From Mucilaginibacter sp. SMC90 (GTDB lineage: Bacteria > Bacteroidota > Bacteroidia > Sphingobacteriales > Sphingobacteriaceae): DNA of 64,000 bases. Position 1 is the first letter of the stretch. Each line of letters starts with the position of its first letter. Location of the stretch: assembly GCF_022811725.1 (NCBI RefSeq), contig NZ_CP094527.1:124001-188000 (forward strand), in the 5' to 3' direction. The notes beneath the pieces were generated by a model, which saw only the letters and a program-made list of their open reading frames with translations, was not told the origin of the DNA and did no database searches. Shown piece after piece: positions 8,845 through 18,129 of the stretch. A program made the translations under genes and the position numbers.

Positions 8845-8959
8845 GCTTGTGCTTGTTTTTAACGAGTACTAATGTGGTTTGGCATTTGTAACGCCATTTA
8901 CGGTGCTTACGTTACAAACGTAAGTCCATGTTAAGCACTCATCACAGATGAGCGCAAGG
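8845..8959. repeat. Cloverleaf-like palindromic element (GCTCGTT family), copy 1
   Basis: Outer arms GCTTGTGCTTGTT and GATGAGCGCAAGG pair imperfectly. Inside are AGTACTAATGTGG and CCATGTTAAGCACT, which pair, enclosing two small hairpins (GCATTTGTAACGCC and ACGTTACAAACGT). The same layout occurs at 17973-18099 and 37971-38079. A degenerate REP-like stretch follows at about 8978-9061. The 8776-9066 gap has no gene. Confidence 0.65.
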
Positions 8960-9066
8960 TGTATGTAAATAAAAAAGGTCATTGAGGAACGACGAAGCAA
9001 TCTCATAACTGGGCCTATCGAATTTGTACTGGTCGAAGTTTAGCGATAGCGTGACTTCCACAAGTA

Positions 9067-11223
9067 TCAATTCAAAAACACCTCATCCAAAAACACCCAC
9101 CCTGGTTTGCCTTTAGCCGGGTGCCATGCCGGAACACTTTTAAGCGGCTGGGCAACCAGTTTTATGCATGACACCTTTTGGGCCGATCTTAACTTACAAT
9201 CCATCGGGGTCAACGCAAACTGATCGGCTTGGTTAGGTATTGCTGTTTTAACCGTGCTTAATAGTTTCATATGATCCTGGTCGGCCCCGCCCCAAACTTC
9301 AACCCCGGCGGGTAAAAAGATCTGCGAGCCTATATTACGCATTACATTAAGGCTCACCGAATGCAGGTCAATTGGGTTATTGAACCACATAATAACTACC
9401 AGGTCTTTTTGTGATGCCAGCCATTTACCGTTGCCAAAATTGCCGCCACCCAATTCTTTGTCAATGATGGTTTTTGCGCCGTCGCCTTTGTACTTATTAT
9501 CCGGATGTGTAATAAAGCTGATGCTATCGGGCGTATAGGCACATTTGTAAACATTAAACTGTACCGTATCGCTGCCCTTCCAGCCAGCTTTAAATGCCCT
9601 TGCTTTTATCACGGTACTTTGGGTAAATACAACCCCTGGCTTGTAGGATGCAGCATTGATACTGTCAGGTGCCGAACCATCTGTAGTATACCTGATATCT
9701 GCCCCTTTTATGGGATTGCTAAGCTGCAGGGCATAGCTCTGCTTAAATATAACAGCGGCGTTCTTTAACTGCGGACTGGTAAGCTTCATTACTTTACCGT
9801 CATCCTTGAAGCCGGTTAACAGGTTAAGCTTTGGATTTTGTTTCTGAAGCGATTGCAGGTCGGCAGGGTTCAGGCCGCTATCCCATACCGCCAGCTCATT
9901 GAGGGTTTTTATATCGATAAGTTGTTTTACATCGGCTATGTTGAGCTTAACTCCCGCCAGAGAAACGCTTTTGAGATATTTTAACCCGGTTAATTCTTTT
10001 AAGCCCTTGCCGGTAATATCACTGAAATTGAGGTTTAGCCTGCGCAGGTTTTCAAATTTTGCAATCGTTTTCAGATCGGCATCTTTTACGGGCATCTTGT
10101 TCAGGTCTAATGAAACGACCTGTTTCCTGATAGAACTTAATTCGTCCAGCACCTTAACATTATAAGTGCTTTTATTGTAGATGTTAACTGCCAGCGCCGG
10201 AGATTCATTGGCCAGCGGATAAACAGCACGGTAGTTATTATTGAGCTTTTGGATCTCCTTTTCATTAGCAGCTGAGAAATCATAAACCTCTTCTTCGCTT
10301 TCGGCCGGCTTTAAGCGGGTAGAAGCGATCATGCGCAATGAATCGGAAGCAGACAGGTCGATCACTTTTTTGCTGAAACCGGCTTTACTTCTTATCCAAA
10401 GGTAAAGCAGCATTTTTTCATCATCGGTAAGCTGGGTTTTACCGGTTGGCGGCATGTGCTTCTTTTCGGTTTCGGGCAGGTGCACGCGTTGCAGGAGCAG
10501 ACTCATTGCTGGGTCGCCCGCTACGAATAATTTGCCGTTTTTGCCCCCTTTCATTACTGCAGCCGAATCGGTAAGCATGAGGCCGCCCTTCATTTTATCG
10601 GGATTATGGCAGCTCTGGCATTTTACCTCGAATATAGGGCGGATCACGTCGTTATAAACCAGCGCCTGGTCTATAGGTACCGCATTTTTACTTTTATCCA
10701 TCACTGGTCCCAAAACAAAATCATTGCCATGGGTAAGGTTACCGCCCAGGTGCCCGGCAACAATCAAACAGAAAACAGTGATCACAGCGCCAGCTTTGGC
10801 AAGCCCAACGGTATACTTTGTAGTGTGGCGAATGAGATATACGCCGTACCCCGCAAAGGCCACACTTACGCCAAACCATTTATGCCACTGTAAAGTATCA
10901 CCTTCGTAACCTGATTCCCTCGACAGGAATAAGCCCATGATCACCGTTATGGAGGATAGCAGCGCGCCTAAAAGCAGCAGGTAGCTTGTAAAAGTTTGAT
11001 ACAATTTTTCATTAATAAACTCCGGGCGGTAACGGAAAAACTCCATCACCATGGCCAGCATCAGTATCACTATCGGGAAATGCAGGATGAGCGGGTGCAT
11101 GCGGCCAACCGGTTGCAGCCAGCGCGGCACAACCAGGCTGTCGCCTGCTATGAGCAATACAATAATGAAAATGTTGAGGGCAAATAATGCCCCCTCTGCA
11201 ATACCTTTATGGCTGCTTTTCAT
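9067..11223 (-). CDS. DUF2231 membrane / cytochrome c / LRR / chitobiase-like fusion protein
   Basis: The 718-residue protein is last in a four-gene module. Residues 1-165 hold five membrane segments with HPLILHFPIVI and GHLGGNLTHG, resembling DUF2231 with histidines that could bind haem. A planctomycete-type cytochrome domain follows, with CQSCH at 202-206 and MPPTGK near 257. Residues about 370-480 are leucine-rich repeats (LRRLNLNFSDITGKGL). About 490-560 resembles a chitobiase C-terminal beta-sandwich (IRYTTDGSAPD). The C-terminus looks like a discoidin-type sandwich (LHSVSLNVMRNIGSQIF). It is probably anchored in the inner membrane with the rest in the periplasm. Function is unknown; electron transfer to a partner enzyme is inference. 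Confidence 0.85.
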   Translation of the reverse strand: MKSSHKGIAEGALFALNIFIIVLLIAGDSLVVPRWLQPVGRMHPLILHFPIVILMLAMVMEFFRYRPEFINEKLYQTFTSYLLLLGALLSSITVIMGLFLSRESGYEGDTLQWHKWFGVSVAFAGYGVYLIRHTTKYTVGLAKAGAVITVFCLIVAGHLGGNLTHGNDFVLGPVMDKSKNAVPIDQALVYNDVIRPIFEVKCQSCHNPDKMKGGLMLTDSAAVMKGGKNGKLFVAGDPAMSLLLQRVHLPETEKKHMPPTGKTQLTDDEKMLLYLWIRSKAGFSKKVIDLSASDSLRMIASTRLKPAESEEEVYDFSAANEKEIQKLNNNYRAVYPLANESPALAVNIYNKSTYNVKVLDELSSIRKQVVSLDLNKMPVKDADLKTIAKFENLRRLNLNFSDITGKGLKELTGLKYLKSVSLAGVKLNIADVKQLIDIKTLNELAVWDSGLNPADLQSLQKQNPKLNLLTGFKDDGKVMKLTSPQLKNAAVIFKQSYALQLSNPIKGADIRYTTDGSAPDSINAASYKPGVVFTQSTVIKARAFKAGWKGSDTVQFNVYKCAYTPDSISFITHPDNKYKGDGAKTIIDKELGGGNFGNGKWLASQKDLVVIMWFNNPIDLHSVSLNVMRNIGSQIFLPAGVEVWGGADQDHMKLLSTVKTAIPNQADQFALTPMDCKLRSAQKVSCIKLVAQPLKSVPAWHPAKGKPGWVFLDEVFLN

Positions 11224-11242
11224 ATACGCCGGGCTGTATGAG

Positions 11243-12271
11243 TTAATTAACCCTTGTAAATTTATAAGGGTACACCTTGCCCGATGCCCATTGCGCTACG
11301 TACAAATTCTCGTCGTTGTCCACACAAACATCGTGCGGGTTAAGGAAAATCTTTTCGGCCTGTGCCATAGGCTGCAGCACGCCATCAGTATACACAGGTT
11401 CGGTGCCGCCAAGGTTTGATACTACTTTATTGTTTTTATCCAATATGGTGGTGAAGCCGGTATTTTCCTTGCTCAGATCGGGCGAGCGAAGCACGGCGGC
11501 ATACAAATGATCGCCTTTTATTACCGGACGGCAAACACATGCACCGGGCAGCTTGATCACTTCCTGCAATTTACCATCCATGCTGAAGCGTTTAAAGCAG
11601 TTGCGGGTACGGTCGGTAACAAGCAACGTAGGCGTACCATACCGCCTGTCAATCACGATGCCGTGGGCGTTATCCAAATGCTCATCCCCTTCACCTTTGC
11701 CGCCGAAGAAGCCTTTTAACTTACCATCTTTATCATAGTGTGTAACGTATTGGGCACCATAGCCATCAGCAATAAAAATATCACCGTTGGTGTCGATAGT
11801 GGTTTCGGTTGGCACAAACTCTTCGGGCTTTTTGTATACGCCGGTTTCAAGCGGTACGTCAATGGTCATTAAAATACGGCCATCCAATGTGGTTTTATAT
11901 ACCTGGTGTTTTACGGTATCGGTAATGAATAGTACTTCTGTTCCATTTTCATTAAACAGGGTCAGGCCATGTGCGCCGGGGAATTCATGTCCCCAGGTGC
12001 TTAACAGCTTGCCCGATTTATTATAGATGAGCACATTGTTCTTAGTCTCGTTGGTAAGCAGCAAAATGCGGCCCTTTGAATCCTGCACCATCTCATGGCA
12101 ATCGTTCACCGGGTTTTTCTGCGAATCGGCCTTGCTCCAGTTTTTATCCATGCGGTAGCGCATATTGCCATGGCCGTAAATTGGCCCGTCGTCTTTGGCT
12201 AACATGTCTTTAGCTATAAAAAAGCCTGCTGATAAAACTGAAGTGTGCTTGATAAATTCTCTTCTTTCCAT
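11243..12271 (-). CDS. TAT-exported NHL-repeat beta-propeller protein
   Basis: The 342-residue protein begins MERREFIKHTSVLSAG, a twin-arginine-like export signal. The remainder is a beta-propeller of NHL or SMP-30 type, with repeated units such as HGLTLFNENGTEVLFITDT, NGDIFIADGYGAQYVTHYD and HGIVIDRRYGTPTLLVTDR. The final unit, NPHDVCVDNDENLYVAQWASG, is typical of NHL repeats. The fold suggests binding or possibly lactonase- or lyase-like activity, but no catalytic residue can be assigned. It lies 19 bases upstream of the DUF2231-cytochrome gene and 188 bases after the DUF1501 gene, so it is probably part of the same periplasmic system. Confidence 0.83.
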   Translation of the reverse strand: MERREFIKHTSVLSAGFFIAKDMLAKDDGPIYGHGNMRYRMDKNWSKADSQKNPVNDCHEMVQDSKGRILLLTNETKNNVLIYNKSGKLLSTWGHEFPGAHGLTLFNENGTEVLFITDTVKHQVYKTTLDGRILMTIDVPLETGVYKKPEEFVPTETTIDTNGDIFIADGYGAQYVTHYDKDGKLKGFFGGKGEGDEHLDNAHGIVIDRRYGTPTLLVTDRTRNCFKRFSMDGKLQEVIKLPGACVCRPVIKGDHLYAAVLRSPDLSKENTGFTTILDKNNKVVSNLGGTEPVYTDGVLQPMAQAEKIFLNPHDVCVDNDENLYVAQWASGKVYPYKFTRVN

Positions 12272-12279
12272 ACCGTTGA

Positions 12280-12462
12280 TTTTTATGATTGCGTTGATTT
12301 CGCTGATATTATTTCTTTTGATTACACCGATTGCTGGGTGATTTCACCGATTACTGATTTTTTTGATTCCTTGTCATCATGCCATTGCGAGGCACGAAGC
12401 AATGACATGAGTTTTATTTTTTTAAGCCCTCTCCCTTTAGGGGAGGGTTTGGGTGGGGCTTA
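12280..12462. repeat. Repeat-filled gap: GATTACACCGATT words, short REP-like remnant, CTCCCTTTAGGGGAG hairpin
   Basis: From 12280 to 12370 the words GATTTCGCTGAT, GATTACACCGATT and GATTTCACCGATT recur. From 12378 to 12408 the two ends of a REP-like element are joined without its centre (GCCATTGCGAGG ... GCAATGACAT), consistent with an internal deletion. From 12423 to 12462 lies TAAGCCCTCTCCCTTTAGG and its complement, a hairpin also found in other forms near 38080, 43418 and 60200. It overlaps the end of the DUF1501 gene by a few bases and may serve as a terminator. Confidence 0.6.
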
Positions 12463-13917
12463 CGCTATTATCCCCTTCACCACATTCCCCGCCACATCCG
12501 TTAACCTATATCTCCTGCCCTGGCTTTTAAAAGTTAGTTTTTTATGGTCGATGCCAAGCTGGTTAAGGATGGTGGCATGAAAGTCATGCACATGCACCGG
12601 ATCTTTTACAATGTTGTAGCCAAACTCATCTGTTTCGCCGTAAACTATGCCGGGTTTGATGCCGCCACCGGCCATCCAGATACTGAAACAGCGTGGATGA
12701 TGATCGCGACCGTAATTGGCTTTTTCCAGTTTGCCCTGGCTGTAATTGGTGCGACCGAACTCTCCGCCCCAGATCACCAATGTTTCGTCAAGCAGGCCGC
12801 GTTGTTTCAAATCGGTAACCAATGCCGCCGATGCCTGGTCTACGTCTTTGGCCTGTCCGGCCATTTCCTGCGGAAGGTTGCTGTGCTGGTCCCAGCCCTG
12901 GTGATAGAGTTGCACAAAGCGTACCCCGTTCTCTGAAAGCTTGCGGGCCAGTAAACAGTTTGCTGCGTAAGTGCCGGGAATAAGGCATTCGGGCCCGTAC
13001 ATCTTCACAATATCGTCCGACTCCTTGCTTACGTCCATAATTTCGGGTACTGCGGTTTGCATGCGATAGGCCATTTCATACTGCTGTACCTTGGTGTTTA
13101 TTTCCGGGTCGCCAAACTCTTTGTAGTTCATGTCGTTTAGCTCGGCCAGTTTATCAAGCATCTTGCGACGCTCGTGGCGGTTCAGGCCTTCGGGATCATT
13201 TAAGTACAGGATAGGGTCTTCGCCGCTGCTAAATTGTACGCCCTGGTGAATGGAATCTAAAAAGCCATTACTCCACAGTTTGGAATAAACACCCTGTCCG
13301 TTTCCTTTTCCTTTAGAGAGCAGCACGGTAAATGCAGGCAGATTTTTGTTCTCGCTGCCAAGGCCATAGCTTACCCACGAGCCCATGCTGGGGCGGTTGC
13401 CTTGCTGTGCCCCTGTCTGGAAAAAGGTAAGTGCGGGGTCATGGTTAATGGCATCGGTGTTCAGCGAACGAATGATACAGATATCATCGGCAATTTTACC
13501 TATGTGCGGAAACATGTCGCTGATCCAGGCGCGCGACTCGCCGTATTGTTTAAAATCATAAAATGAACCCACCAGCGGGAAGGAAGCCTGTTTGGCTGTC
13601 ATTCCTGTTAAAATCTGGTTGCCTCGTACAGACGCAGGCAGCTCCTGCCCCATCATTTCGCGCAGCTTTGGCTTATAGTCAAATGATTCCAGTTGTGAGG
13701 GCGCTCCATCCTGGAACAGGTAGATCACCCTTTTGGCTTTTGGCGCAAAGTTGGGGATGCCGGGGATAAAATCAGCTTCGGCTTCATCGCCTTTTCCGCT
13801 AAACAGGTCGGGAATGAGCAATGAACCCAGCGCTACGCTGCCAATGCCCAAACTGAGCCTTGAAAGAAACCTGCGCCGGTTGATGTTAAGCCTGTTTTCT
13901 AAAAAATCTTTTTCCAT
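12460..13917 (-). CDS. DUF1501 family TAT-exported protein
   Basis: The 485-residue protein has a clear twin-arginine signal (NRRRFLSRLSLGIGSVALG). The body is DUF1501, which belongs to the alkaline phosphatase/sulfatase superfamily: VIYLFQDGAPSQLESFDYKP, LVIWGGEFGRTNYSQG and YGRDHHPRCFSIWMAGGG are characteristic, and the Asp and His residues could hold metals. No experimentally proven activity is known to me for this family. It starts four bases after the DUF1549/DUF1553 gene, the usual pairing in Planctomycetes and Bacteroidota. The two are certainly co-transcribed and probably act on the same substrate outside the cytoplasm. Confidence 0.9.
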   Translation of the reverse strand: MEKDFLENRLNINRRRFLSRLSLGIGSVALGSLLIPDLFSGKGDEAEADFIPGIPNFAPKAKRVIYLFQDGAPSQLESFDYKPKLREMMGQELPASVRGNQILTGMTAKQASFPLVGSFYDFKQYGESRAWISDMFPHIGKIADDICIIRSLNTDAINHDPALTFFQTGAQQGNRPSMGSWVSYGLGSENKNLPAFTVLLSKGKGNGQGVYSKLWSNGFLDSIHQGVQFSSGEDPILYLNDPEGLNRHERRKMLDKLAELNDMNYKEFGDPEINTKVQQYEMAYRMQTAVPEIMDVSKESDDIVKMYGPECLIPGTYAANCLLARKLSENGVRFVQLYHQGWDQHSNLPQEMAGQAKDVDQASAALVTDLKQRGLLDETLVIWGGEFGRTNYSQGKLEKANYGRDHHPRCFSIWMAGGGIKPGIVYGETDEFGYNIVKDPVHVHDFHATILNQLGIDHKKLTFKSQGRRYRLTDVAGNVVKGIIA

Positions 13918-13921
13918 GTGC

Positions 13922-16240
13922 TCAGGTTTTTGTTATTGCTTCTTCCAAATTATACATGGTGTCAACCACTTTCATCATGGCTGCCAGCGTTACTTTATCC
14001 AGGTTGGCCGGTACCGGGTATTCGCCTACGTTGAGCAGTTTTTCGGCATCGGCTTTTTTCATGCTTTTTAATTCATCGGCATAATATGAAGTTAAAATAG
14101 CCAGTTCTTTTTCCTGCGGATGCCTGGATAGGATCAACCGGAACGCCTTGGTGATCTTTTCTGTCGATGTGCTTTTATCCTGCAAAAGTTTGGCGGCTAA
14201 AACGCGGGCGCTTTCCAGTACTGTCGGGTCATTAAGCATTACCAAAGCCTGTAATGGGGTGTTGGTGCGCAGGCGTTTCACCTCGCACTGGTCGCGGTTA
14301 CTGGCGTCAAAAATGCCCAGCGATGCTGGTGGAACGGTGCGCTTAATCAGCGTGTACATACCTCTTCGATACAAGTTAGGCCCGTGCACCTGTTTGTAAT
14401 TGGCCAGGATCCCCCTGCCCGATGTAGCGTTTTCCCAAAGGCCCGGTGGCTGATAAGGGTTAACACTTGGGCCGCCAATGGTAGGGTTAAGTAACCCGCT
14501 GCTGGCCAGTACCAAATCGCGGACAAATTCTGCCGGTAAACGGCCTCTTGAGCCCCGGGCCAATAAAGTATTATCAGGATCGGTTTTTAACTTTTCGGGT
14601 GTTACTGCCGCCGATTGCCGGTATGTGGCCGACATCACGATCTGTTTTACCAATCGCTTGATGTTCCAGCCATGATCACGGAAATCAACTGCGAGCCAGT
14701 CCAGCAATTCCGGATGCGATGGCAGGTCGCCCTGCATGCCGAAATCGCCCGAGCTTTTTACAATGCCCTTGCCAAAAAACTCCTGCCACATCTGGTTTAC
14801 AAATACACGGGCAGTAAGCGGGTTGTTTTTGTTGAACAGCCATTCGGCCAAACCTAAGCGGTTTTTAGGATAGTTATTAGTGAATGGTAATATCGATTTA
14901 GGCGTACCGGCTTCCACCTCATCGCCATGAGCATCGTAGTTACCGCGTTTAAGGATATAGGTTGGCCGTACCTTGTTGCTATCGGTCATGATAGAAACAA
15001 TCAGTTTATCGGTATCTTGCTTATTCACAAAGGTCAGGATCTTTTTAACGTCATCGTTACTGATCTGCATCATGGGGTTTTTGGCGTAGGTTTCGGGCCC
15101 GCCAACGGTTGATTGCAGCCCTACTTCCTTCACATTGTTAAAAAAGGCGTAAACCTGGTAGTATTCTTTTTGCGAAAAAGGGTCGTATTTGTGATCATGA
15201 CAATGGGCGCATTCAAGCGTAACGCCCAGCATAGCTTTGCCGAAGGTATTGGTACGGTCGGTTACATAGCTTACACGGTATTCCTCGTCAATTACGCCGC
15301 CTTCTTCGGTTATTTTGTGGTTGCGGTTAAAGCCGGTTGCCAGTAATTGTTCTTTAGTGGCGTTGGGTAGCTGATCCCCGGCTAATTGCCAGGTGATGAA
15401 TTTATCGTAAGGAAGGTTTTCGTTATAGGCATGGATCACCCAGTCGCGCCATGGCCATTGCGTGCGGTAATTATCATCCTGGTAGCCGTGCGAATCGGCA
15501 TAACGGGCAACATCCAGCCAGTGCAGCGCCATTTTTTCGCCGTATTGCGGGGTTGCCATCAGTTTATCCACCATTTTTTCGTAGGCGTTAGGGCTTTTAT
15601 CGGCCGAAAACTCATCCATTAGCGCAAGGGATGGCGGCAGACCGGTAAGATCGAGCGAAATCCGTTTTAACAGGCGTTCTTTATCTGCTTCGAGATTGGG
15701 TTCAAGGTTTGCCTGCTCCATTTTTTGCAGCACAAAATTATCGATAGCGTTTTTAGGCCATGCCGTATTTTTTACTGCAGGAACAGGGTAATTGCGCGGG
15801 GCAACGAAAGCCCAGTGTTTTTCATATTTGGCCCCCTGTTTTATCCATTTGTGAATAAGCCCAACCTCATAAGGCGATAACCTTTTCAGGTTGGATGATG
15901 CAGGTGGCATCTGCTCGGTAGTATCTTTAGTGGAGATACGTCGATAAACCTCAGATTGCATCGGTTCGCCGGGGACAAGGGCGTGTGATGACGGATTATC
16001 TTTTAATGCTTTGTAGGCACTTTCGGCAATGTCCAGTCGTAAATCTGCTTCGCGATGGGATGCATCGGGACCGTGGCATTTGAAGCATTTGTCTGAAAGT
16101 ATCGGCCGGATGTTAAAGTTGTAGCTGATGGTATCGGGCACCTGTTCTTCGGCCACTCCGCCGGATGAATGGCAGGAATAAAACGTGTACAGCATGCAGA
16201 TGGCTATTGTAAGCCATACATAATACAACTTCCGGTACAT
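13922..16240 (-). CDS. PSCyt1-DUF1549-DUF1553 lipoprotein (cytochrome-linked, unknown function)
   Basis: The start at 16240 is chosen because it gives a proper signal peptide; an upstream ATG at 16306 adds 22 odd residues. The 772-residue product has a lipobox-like end at YSC (Cys23), so it is probably a lipoprotein. A cytochrome domain has CFKCH at 52-56 and MPPASS for the likely methionine ligand. DUF1549 follows (LDLTGLPP, HWLDVARYADSHGYQ) with a second CxxCH, CAHCHDHKYDP. DUF1553 fills the C-terminal half (NPLTARVFVNQMWQEFFGKG, RRGMYTLIKRTVPPAS). It is the first gene of the module. Two haem sites suggest redox chemistry; the substrate is unknown. Confidence 0.9.
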   Translation of the reverse strand: MYRKLYYVWLTIAICMLYTFYSCHSSGGVAEEQVPDTISYNFNIRPILSDKCFKCHGPDASHREADLRLDIAESAYKALKDNPSSHALVPGEPMQSEVYRRISTKDTTEQMPPASSNLKRLSPYEVGLIHKWIKQGAKYEKHWAFVAPRNYPVPAVKNTAWPKNAIDNFVLQKMEQANLEPNLEADKERLLKRISLDLTGLPPSLALMDEFSADKSPNAYEKMVDKLMATPQYGEKMALHWLDVARYADSHGYQDDNYRTQWPWRDWVIHAYNENLPYDKFITWQLAGDQLPNATKEQLLATGFNRNHKITEEGGVIDEEYRVSYVTDRTNTFGKAMLGVTLECAHCHDHKYDPFSQKEYYQVYAFFNNVKEVGLQSTVGGPETYAKNPMMQISNDDVKKILTFVNKQDTDKLIVSIMTDSNKVRPTYILKRGNYDAHGDEVEAGTPKSILPFTNNYPKNRLGLAEWLFNKNNPLTARVFVNQMWQEFFGKGIVKSSGDFGMQGDLPSHPELLDWLAVDFRDHGWNIKRLVKQIVMSATYRQSAAVTPEKLKTDPDNTLLARGSRGRLPAEFVRDLVLASSGLLNPTIGGPSVNPYQPPGLWENATSGRGILANYKQVHGPNLYRRGMYTLIKRTVPPASLGIFDASNRDQCEVKRLRTNTPLQALVMLNDPTVLESARVLAAKLLQDKSTSTEKITKAFRLILSRHPQEKELAILTSYYADELKSMKKADAEKLLNVGEYPVPANLDKVTLAAMMKVVDTMYNLEEAITKT

Positions 16241-16306
16241 GGGTTTAAAATTGGTTAAACAGAAACTAAAGTTATGCAATTTATAGTACAATTTGCAAAT
16301 ACACAT

Positions 16307-16569
16307 TTGTACCGCAAATCAGTTTACCGGGGTTAATATAGTATGAAAAACTTAATGTTCATACATTTTGTACAAATGTTTTAACATATGTGGTTTTGGC
16401 CATCGTGAAACGAAAAAAAACGGGGATTTTATATAGCAAGTAAATTGCCCGTTACGGCTAACATTTAGTTTTTTTTATCGTAAAAAGAAGATGGTAAGGG
16501 CTGCGGGCCCATGTCAGTGCAGCCTACGAAAAGATGGCATTATTACCACATGGAAATTTATATATCTGA
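16307..16569. other. Divergent intergenic region
   Basis: The gap between the divergent cytochrome module and the SGNH gene is AT-rich. It has short palindromes (GTATGA with TCATAC near 16341-16363, TTTGTACAAA near 16369) that could be operator sites. TAACTTTA on the minus strand at about 16270 is one base off the -7 consensus and could drive the four-gene module. No gene or repeat family is recognisable. Confidence 0.35.
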
Positions 16570-17415
16570 ATGAAATTAAAATTAAGGCTATTGCTGCTAT
16601 TGTTATTGATAGTGACAACCGGTTTTGGTTTTTACCTATACCAGCGCTATTCGTTTGAGAAAAGGCACGCTTTTGTGCCTGAAAAAAAGCATAGGAACGA
16701 GGTTTTACGTGTGGGGATCATCGGCGACAGCTGGGCAACCGGTATTACCATAGATACCATTATCAGGGATGAATTTAAAAAGCGGGGTATTAACACAGAG
16801 GTGATATCATTCGGGCAACCTGAAGCAAAAACCAAACAAATTTACGATAACCTGTACGCAAACCCTGGTCAGCCTTATTCAAGTTCTGAAATATTGCACC
16901 ATAACCTCGATTACTGTATCATTTTGGCCGGTACCAGCGATGCCGAGGGCGAGATGGGGGCTAAGTTTTACGCGTATTACTGCTCGCTGATCATCAGCGA
17001 CCTGGCACGCAACAATATCGAGCCTGTTTTTGTCACTATGCCCGAATTTGGGTTTAAAGAAGAAACAGACAGTCTTGATATCCTGAAGAAAGTGCGCAAC
17101 GAGGTTTCGTCCCTGTTGATTGACAATGGTAATACCCGGAGTTTGGATGGATACCGTAAACAGGCAAACGAAATGTTAAAGGATACTCATCTGAAAGACT
17201 CGACCATAGTGGTGCCTTTTAATCTCGTATGCGATGATTATGAAAAACACAAGATTCTTTATCGCAATACAGGCCATCTTTCAACCGTGGGCAAGCAAAA
17301 AATGGGAAAGCTTATTGTGGAATATATTTTGCAAAAGGAAAAGGTTGCGAGGATGAAACCGCTTAATACCAATATTGTTGAATTGGGGCGGGTTAAGAAA
17401 AATAAACGGGCCTGA
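16570..17415 (+). CDS. SGNH-hydrolase-like membrane-anchored protein
   Basis: The 281-residue protein has one N-terminal membrane segment (about 5-25) followed by an SGNH-type domain. The nucleophile block is IIGDSWATG with Ser54, the second block is around SFGQPEAKT, and the third block reads LAGTSDAEG in place of the usual GxND. The last block is NTGHLSTVG with His236; the residue three before it is Asn, not Asp, so the catalytic triad is unusual. Such proteins are esterases, sometimes acting on acylated sugars. The domain probably faces the periplasm. It converges with the next gene with no gap. Confidence 0.75.
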   Translation: MKLKLRLLLLLLLIVTTGFGFYLYQRYSFEKRHAFVPEKKHRNEVLRVGIIGDSWATGITIDTIIRDEFKKRGINTEVISFGQPEAKTKQIYDNLYANPGQPYSSSEILHHNLDYCIILAGTSDAEGEMGAKFYAYYCSLIISDLARNNIEPVFVTMPEFGFKEETDSLDILKKVRNEVSSLLIDNGNTRSLDGYRKQANEMLKDTHLKDSTIVVPFNLVCDDYEKHKILYRNTGHLSTVGKQKMGKLIVEYILQKEKVARMKPLNTNIVELGRVKKNKRA

Positions 17416-17904
17416 TCATTTATCCGGGTGCATTGCTTCCAGTTTTTTAATATCCCTGTAAACAATGTAAAGCGGTATGATCCCGAAAATACCAAAGCAG
17501 CAGTCGATAAACCGCCAGTAAACGGGGATGCCACGGATAGGCCCGGCTATAAAGGCCAGCGGGAATACCATTATACAGGCAATCATTCCAAACTCAATTA
17601 TCCATATGTTTTTTACGGGGTCTTTCAACGGCCCCATAAATGCCATCGCAATAACCAGGTGACCGAAAGCCAGCCAATCGGTACCGTAGGCCAGGTAAGG
17701 ATAGTTTTGGTTGGTGATTTTTACAGCCTGATAAACATTGCTTATCCAACTCTGCATAAATTGAGGAAATATGGCCGAATGATTTGCGAAGAAAGCAAGC
17801 TCAGTTTCAATAGGGAATGCGGTTACACCGCTTAATACCAGGCCAATAATGAATACAACTATCCAGGTTTTTATTTTTTTGCGAAGTTCAGGTTCGGTTT
17901 TCAT
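17416..17904 (-). CDS. Conserved hypothetical four-segment membrane protein
   Basis: The 162-residue protein has four hydrophobic segments: WIVVFIIGLVLSGVTAFP, LAFGHLVIAMAFMGPL, FGMIACIMVFPLAFIAGP and FGIFGIIPLYIVYR. Between the first two is a soluble loop with NQNYPYLAYGTDW. I do not recognise a named family. The stop codon directly abuts the stop of the convergent SGNH gene, and no RNA hairpin separates them. It has no partner gene on its own strand. Confidence 0.7.
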   Translation of the reverse strand: MKTEPELRKKIKTWIVVFIIGLVLSGVTAFPIETELAFFANHSAIFPQFMQSWISNVYQAVKITNQNYPYLAYGTDWLAFGHLVIAMAFMGPLKDPVKNIWIIEFGMIACIMVFPLAFIAGPIRGIPVYWRFIDCCFGIFGIIPLYIVYRDIKKLEAMHPDK

Positions 17905-17972
17905 GACCCTGGTAAGGTAGCAAATTTATGGGTTGTGAGTGTATCGCAAAGGCGCGAAGACGCAAAGATTTT

Positions 17973-18099
17973 AACTTGCGCTCGTTTTTTTAACTCGCGC
18001 TCGTTTGCAACGAGTGCGTAACCTGGGCTTGCGTTTGTAACGCAATGGCGATGCAATCGCCAGTCCATATTAAGCGCTCGTCGCAAACGAGCGCAAGGT
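17973..18099. repeat. Cloverleaf-like palindromic element, copy 2
   Basis: Outer arms AACTTGCGCTCGTTT and AAACGAGCGCAAGGTT are exact complements. Inside are the pair GTAACCTGGGCTTGCG / CCATATTAAGCGCTC and hairpins TGCGTTTGTAACGCA and GGCGATGCAATCGCC. The left arm is partly duplicated (a second CTCGCGCTCGTTTGCAACGAG), suggesting replication slippage. Confidence 0.75.
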
Positions 18100-18129
18100 T
18101 AAAGTTGTCCGGAAAAACAAACTAAAATC

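Noticed and set aside
8845..8959. tRNA gene suggested by the cloverleaf-like folding
   Set aside because: No TTCGANNC T-loop or CCA-proximal acceptor pattern; the arms match the other two repeat copies instead.
16307..16569. Possible tRNA or riboswitch in the divergent gap
   Set aside because: No cloverleaf, T-loop sequence or known riboswitch core could be found; only short palindromes.
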